The notes under the pieces are model-generated. The model ran no database searches, was not told the origin of the DNA, and saw only the letters and a list, made by a program, of their open reading frames with translations. Made by a program: the position numbers and the translations under genes. A stretch of 18,253 bases of DNA from contig JAQICP010000391.1 in assembly GCA_027858555.1 (NCBI GenBank), positions 1-18,253 of the forward strand. Reading direction: 5' to 3'. The DNA is from Vallitaleaceae bacterium (GTDB taxonomy: Bacteria; Bacillota; Clostridia; Lachnospirales; Vallitaleaceae). Position 1 is the first letter of the stretch; every line of letters starts with the position of its first letter. This document shows, piece after piece, positions 15,611 to 18,253 of the stretch.

Positions 15611-15626
15611 ATATTAGTACTAATAT
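15611..15626. promoter_or_regulatory. Perfect 16-bp palindrome upstream of the hydrolase gene
   Basis: ATATTAGTACTAATAT is fully self-complementary with no spacer. It lies 33-48 nt upstream of the hydrolase start and just behind the Rieske oxygenase stop. Position and symmetry suit an operator for a dimeric repressor of the TetR or MarR type, although AT-richness makes short palindromes commoner by chance. Confidence 0.4.
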
Positions 15627-15653
15627 ATGATGCTATATATGTGCAGATTTTTA

Positions 15654-16628
15654 TTAATTAGCCGTTTCTTTCAATAATTTACGGCGTTTTCTAAACTCAA
15701 TGATCGGCAGATCACCTGGTATCAGATTCTCGCCCATGGCAAGTTCTGTTTTCTTTGGTACTTGTGTCAAAACAACCCGCCTATCTTGGTGCAATATGAC
15801 TCGATTAAAAATATTGCTAATGCTAGTAATCATACCGCCAATAATTGGTACGGGTAAAAACTTCTGATAAAACCTTAGATAAATCTTGGTGTTTTCTTCA
15901 TCGATTGGAGCAAAGACCGCAAAAACCCGTACTTTCTCGTCTATATAATTTTGCCACGTATTAGGCATCTGAAAATCCAACTTGAACAGGGATTCATAAT
16001 TCTCAATTTGATCTGCTTTTAATGCTTTCGTCTGACCATCATCAAAGACATTGTCCACATAAAAAGTCATCCGGTTATCCTGCCATTTTACAACTGGTCC
16101 ATTGATGATTGTTTTATTGCCTTTTCCAATAGTGCTCGTATGTACAAAGGGCAGATGTACCACATCCATTTGATTCTCCGCCGCTCTTGTGTAATGAACA
16201 GGCCATACTTCTGCAAAGGTTTTGTATATGAATCCTTCCAGGAGTTCTTCAAAAAAAGGAATCTCCGGTATGTCACCATCATTTGAATCACTATACCAAA
16301 GCCATATAAGCCCTGCTTTCTCTTTAACAATATAGCTATGTACCTTGTATCTACTTGGCACTTTATCGGCTTTACCATTAGCTGGAATCAGTGTTACTTG
16401 GCCACTGCCGTCATATAAGAACCCGTGAAATGGACATTCGATTTGGTTATCTTTGATACAACCTATGGCTAAACTAGCACCCCTGTGACAGCACAGGTCA
16501 TAGATACAATTAAGCTTACCATCTGCGCCTCGCCATAGTACTAACTTTTCATTCAGACGGGTTACACCTACTGGTTTCTTTTTAACTTCCTTGCTTTCAA
16601 GTATGGCGTACCATTGATTTTTAATCAT
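15654..16628 (-). CDS. Rieske [2Fe-2S] non-heme iron oxygenase, PaO/VanA-like
   Basis: Oxygenase component of 324 residues. The N-terminal Rieske domain has the cluster ligands Cys46/His48 (CCHRG) and Cys65/His68 (CPFHG), 16 residues apart as expected. The catalytic domain has the mononuclear iron motif N152-x-x-D155-x-x-H158-x4-H163 (NQMDVVHLPFVH) and an Asp in HQDRRV (Asp282) at the usual place of the third ligand. The layout resembles the pheophorbide-a-oxygenase / vanillate-demethylase group, which use O2 and an external reductase to hydroxylate or demethylate a substrate. No reductase gene is nearby. The ATG at 16628 follows a GAGGTAGG site. An O2-dependent enzyme is unexpected in a Clostridia-like genome and may reflect transfer or micro-oxic life; base composition looks like that of its neighbours. 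Confidence 0.92.
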   Translation of the reverse strand: MIKNQWYAILESKEVKKKPVGVTRLNEKLVLWRGADGKLNCIYDLCCHRGASLAIGCIKDNQIECPFHGFLYDGSGQVTLIPANGKADKVPSRYKVHSYIVKEKAGLIWLWYSDSNDGDIPEIPFFEELLEGFIYKTFAEVWPVHYTRAAENQMDVVHLPFVHTSTIGKGNKTIINGPVVKWQDNRMTFYVDNVFDDGQTKALKADQIENYESLFKLDFQMPNTWQNYIDEKVRVFAVFAPIDEENTKIYLRFYQKFLPVPIIGGMITSISNIFNRVILHQDRRVVLTQVPKKTELAMGENLIPGDLPIIEFRKRRKLLKETAN

Positions 16629-16820
16629 ATCCTACCTCACCCTTCTATACTAAGTCTATTAATTATGTATGCAAAGCATGTGTTTAATACCATTATGTAT
16701 TTTCTATCAAAATATGTCAATCCTGCTAGAAGCAAAGCCTACTTCCAGTACACGCCTTATCCTTCAATATTGCTTCCAAGTAATAGGATAAGTTGTTTTG
16801 GCATGGAACTTTCCTACTGC

Positions 16821-16846
16821 AAAAAAAGCAACCCGCTTAGGATTGC
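16821..16846 (-). terminator. Terminator behind the two-TM protein gene
   Basis: On the minus strand the 7-bp stem GCAATCC / GGGTTGC (one G-U pair, five-base loop) is followed by TTTTTTT. It lies 10 nt after the stop of the gene at 16856-17422. The remaining gap to the Rieske gene (16629-16820) shows nothing further. Confidence 0.75.
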
Positions 16847-16855
16847 CCTATATGA

Positions 16856-17422
16856 CTAATCTTTATACTCATACACGATGTTCACTTTTTGTAACCTGGT
16901 AAAATGTTTGATCTTACGGGTCAGCTGATTAATATTGAAAAACCAGCTTGAGAACATCTCCCAGATCATAACCCAACCACCAATGAATAGACCTTCGGAT
17001 AATAACTGAGCAATTATTGAGCCCTGTATATATTGGTCAGCCAATGCGCCTAGAAGCAACAAGATTGAGCCAATAACCAAAAAGGCTATTGTATCTCTAA
17101 AGGTACGTATTCTTTTACTCTTTATCTTTCTAATCCTGTAATCAAAGTAATTATACATGCCTTGAATACTTCTCTTTTCACGCTTTGCATTATATTGCTG
17201 ATTGATTAAGTGAAAAATAATCACCATATTTCTATTGTGAGGAATCTCATAAGAACAACCTAATATATACTCTATCAGATCTTCATCCAAATCTCGATTG
17301 ACAAAAGGTGAATAATCCCATTCACTATAAGCATCCCTGTAATCCTCTAATTGAATATCCAAAAAATAGGCGTTTTCATTAGCATCAAAACGGTATATTT
17401 TCCTCAATTCTTTATCCTTCAT
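16856..17422 (-). CDS. Unrecognised protein with two C-terminal TM segments
   Basis: I do not recognise this 188-residue protein with certainty. The first about 105 residues are hydrophilic and charged and include a conserved-looking acidic block (NRDLDEDLIEYILGCSYEIP) and a basic region just before the membrane (RIRKIKSKRIRTFRD). Two hydrophobic segments follow (about 111-128 and 136-157) with a short loop between, then a basic C-terminal tail (QLTRKIKHFTRLQKV). The pattern suggests an inner-membrane protein with both ends in the cytoplasm. It reminds me of an uncharacterised family whose second TM carries an SEGL.IGGW motif before a tail, but I cannot name a function. The ATG follows GAGGGGAAG, and a clear terminator follows the stop, so it is a real, separately transcribed gene. 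Confidence 0.8.
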   Translation of the reverse strand: MKDKELRKIYRFDANENAYFLDIQLEDYRDAYSEWDYSPFVNRDLDEDLIEYILGCSYEIPHNRNMVIIFHLINQQYNAKREKRSIQGMYNYFDYRIRKIKSKRIRTFRDTIAFLVIGSILLLLGALADQYIQGSIIAQLLSEGLFIGGWVMIWEMFSSWFFNINQLTRKIKHFTRLQKVNIVYEYKD

Positions 17423-17504
17423 CCGATATACTTCCCCTCGATCACTATATGATTTAATTTAATATCATTATATCATAATTTCATATTACTGGCTTTATTA
17501 ATCA

Positions 17505-18134
17505 TCAAAATAAATCTAATAAGTAACCATAGCCGCTAGCTTCCATATCATCCAAAGAGATAAATCGTAGAGCCGCACCATTTATGCAATATCGCAAACC
17601 ACCTTGATCTTCTGGTCCATCACCAAACACATGTCCCAAGTGAGAATCACCAACTCTTGACCTGACTTCCGTTCTAACACCAATTAAACTCACATCATCT
17701 TTTGAAATGACCACATCTTCATTGATGGGTTTAGTAAAACTTGGCCAACCAGTTCCTGAATCGTATTTATCACGTGAAGCGAATAAAGGCTCACCTGTAA
17801 CGATATCCACATAGATACCAACTTCTTTATTGTCATTATACTCATTACTAAATGACCACTCAGTGCCATTATTTTGTGTCACATTATATTGTAACTCTGT
17901 GAGCATCTCTTTGATTACTTCATCACTTGGTTTTGGGTAGTCTTCAGCTACGATATTCATATAATCTGTAGACATTACTTCCTTTGGCATTGTTTCTGCT
18001 ATGGCTTCATCTGCCATCGACATTTCGTTTGTTGTAATAGCCTCATCAGTCACATTACTACATGCTACTGTCATTATACTTACCATTAATACAGTTAAAA
18101 AAGTCATCAATAGTTTACTTTTGTTTTTCATCAT
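17505..18134 (-). CDS. msrB: Lipoprotein peptide-methionine (R)-S-oxide reductase
   Basis: Reduces methionine-R-sulfoxide in oxidised proteins. Of 209 residues, the first 25 form a lipoprotein signal peptide with the lipobox VAC (Cys25), so the enzyme should be tethered to the outer face of the membrane. An acidic spacer of about 40 residues leads to the MsrB domain (about 70-209): GIYVDIVTGEPLF, SGTGWPSF, the HLGHVF motif (165-170) and the catalytic Cys183 in RYCINGAALRF. The two CxxC zinc sites of many MsrBs are absent (DNKE in place of the first), as in the MsrB half of MsrAB fusions. It needs an external electron donor such as a CcdA/thioredoxin-like partner; none is in the window. The ATG at 18134 follows GGAAGG. 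A Fur-like box lies about 80 nt upstream. Confidence 0.93.
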   Translation of the reverse strand: MMKNKSKLLMTFLTVLMVSIMTVACSNVTDEAITTNEMSMADEAIAETMPKEVMSTDYMNIVAEDYPKPSDEVIKEMLTELQYNVTQNNGTEWSFSNEYNDNKEVGIYVDIVTGEPLFASRDKYDSGTGWPSFTKPINEDVVISKDDVSLIGVRTEVRSRVGDSHLGHVFGDGPEDQGGLRYCINGAALRFISLDDMEASGYGYLLDLF

Positions 18135-18215
18135 AATCTACACCTTCCTTAAAATGCTTATAATAGAACCAATCATAATTAATCTATTCTTAGTATATGC
18201 TTCTCAAATTCTAAA

Positions 18216-18230
18216 TGATATTGATTATCA
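18216..18230. promoter_or_regulatory. Fur-like box upstream of msrB
   Basis: TGATATTGATTATCA matches the 7-1-7 Fur consensus TGATAATnATTATCA at 13 of its 14 defined positions. It lies 82-96 nt upstream of the msrB start and could serve msrB or a gene beyond the right edge. It is closer to the Fur than to the PerR consensus. No convincing -35/-10 pair could be placed next to it. Confidence 0.5.
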
Positions 18231-18253
18231 TCAACACTTTCTTTAATATAACC

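Noticed and set aside
16614..16859. Plus-strand open frame in the gap between the two-TM gene and the Rieske gene
   Set aside because: It has no ribosome binding site, runs through the minus-strand terminator and shows no protein-like composition.

Overview
The window is AT-rich and its surface biology points to a Gram-positive, low-GC Firmicute, most likely a member of the Clostridia. It has a class D sortase, an LPXTG-type sorting signal, an SLH-domain protein, an exported lipoprotein and strong AGGAGG-type ribosome binding sites. I cannot name the species. Almost every gene lies on the minus strand; the AraC-family regulator is the only clear plus-strand gene.

Layout from left to right. 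(1) The 5' part of truA (1-695), cut by the left edge. (2) A four-gene minus-strand operon: an ABC ATPase (6247-5489), a two-module FtsX/MacB-type permease (5487-3142), an OmpR-type response regulator (3133-2444) and a sensor kinase (2457-901) that overlaps the regulator by 14 nt. It looks like a peptide or envelope-stress efflux system with its own sensor. (3) A 1.2-kb gap (6248-7446). It holds five tandem 42-bp repeats and two roughly 95-nt elements of opposite orientation that share a core sequence and the same fold, with compensatory changes. I regard these as the most novel thing here. (4) A cell-surface block (7447-11202): two DUF3494 (ice-binding-protein-like) proteins, one carried by SLH domains and one by an LPNTS sorting signal, plus an adjacent class D sortase that probably anchors the second. 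(5) An AbiEi-type antitoxin/regulator (11378-11959) with no visible AbiEii toxin partner. (6) A divergent pair, an SDR oxidoreductase and an AraC regulator, whose predicted promoters overlap at their -35 boxes on a small palindrome. (7) A membrane-anchored PAF-acetylhydrolase-like alpha/beta hydrolase and a Rieske non-heme iron oxygenase, with a perfect 16-bp palindrome between them. (8) An unrecognised two-TM protein. (9) A lipoprotein methionine-R-sulfoxide reductase (MsrB) with a Fur-like box upstream.

The genes suggest a cell that deals with envelope-active compounds (ABC/two-component operon), displays adhesin- or ice-binding-like proteins on its wall, and meets oxygen at least sometimes (Rieske oxygenase, extracytoplasmic MsrB, Fur-like site). 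All functional assignments rest on motifs read by eye; no database search was run.
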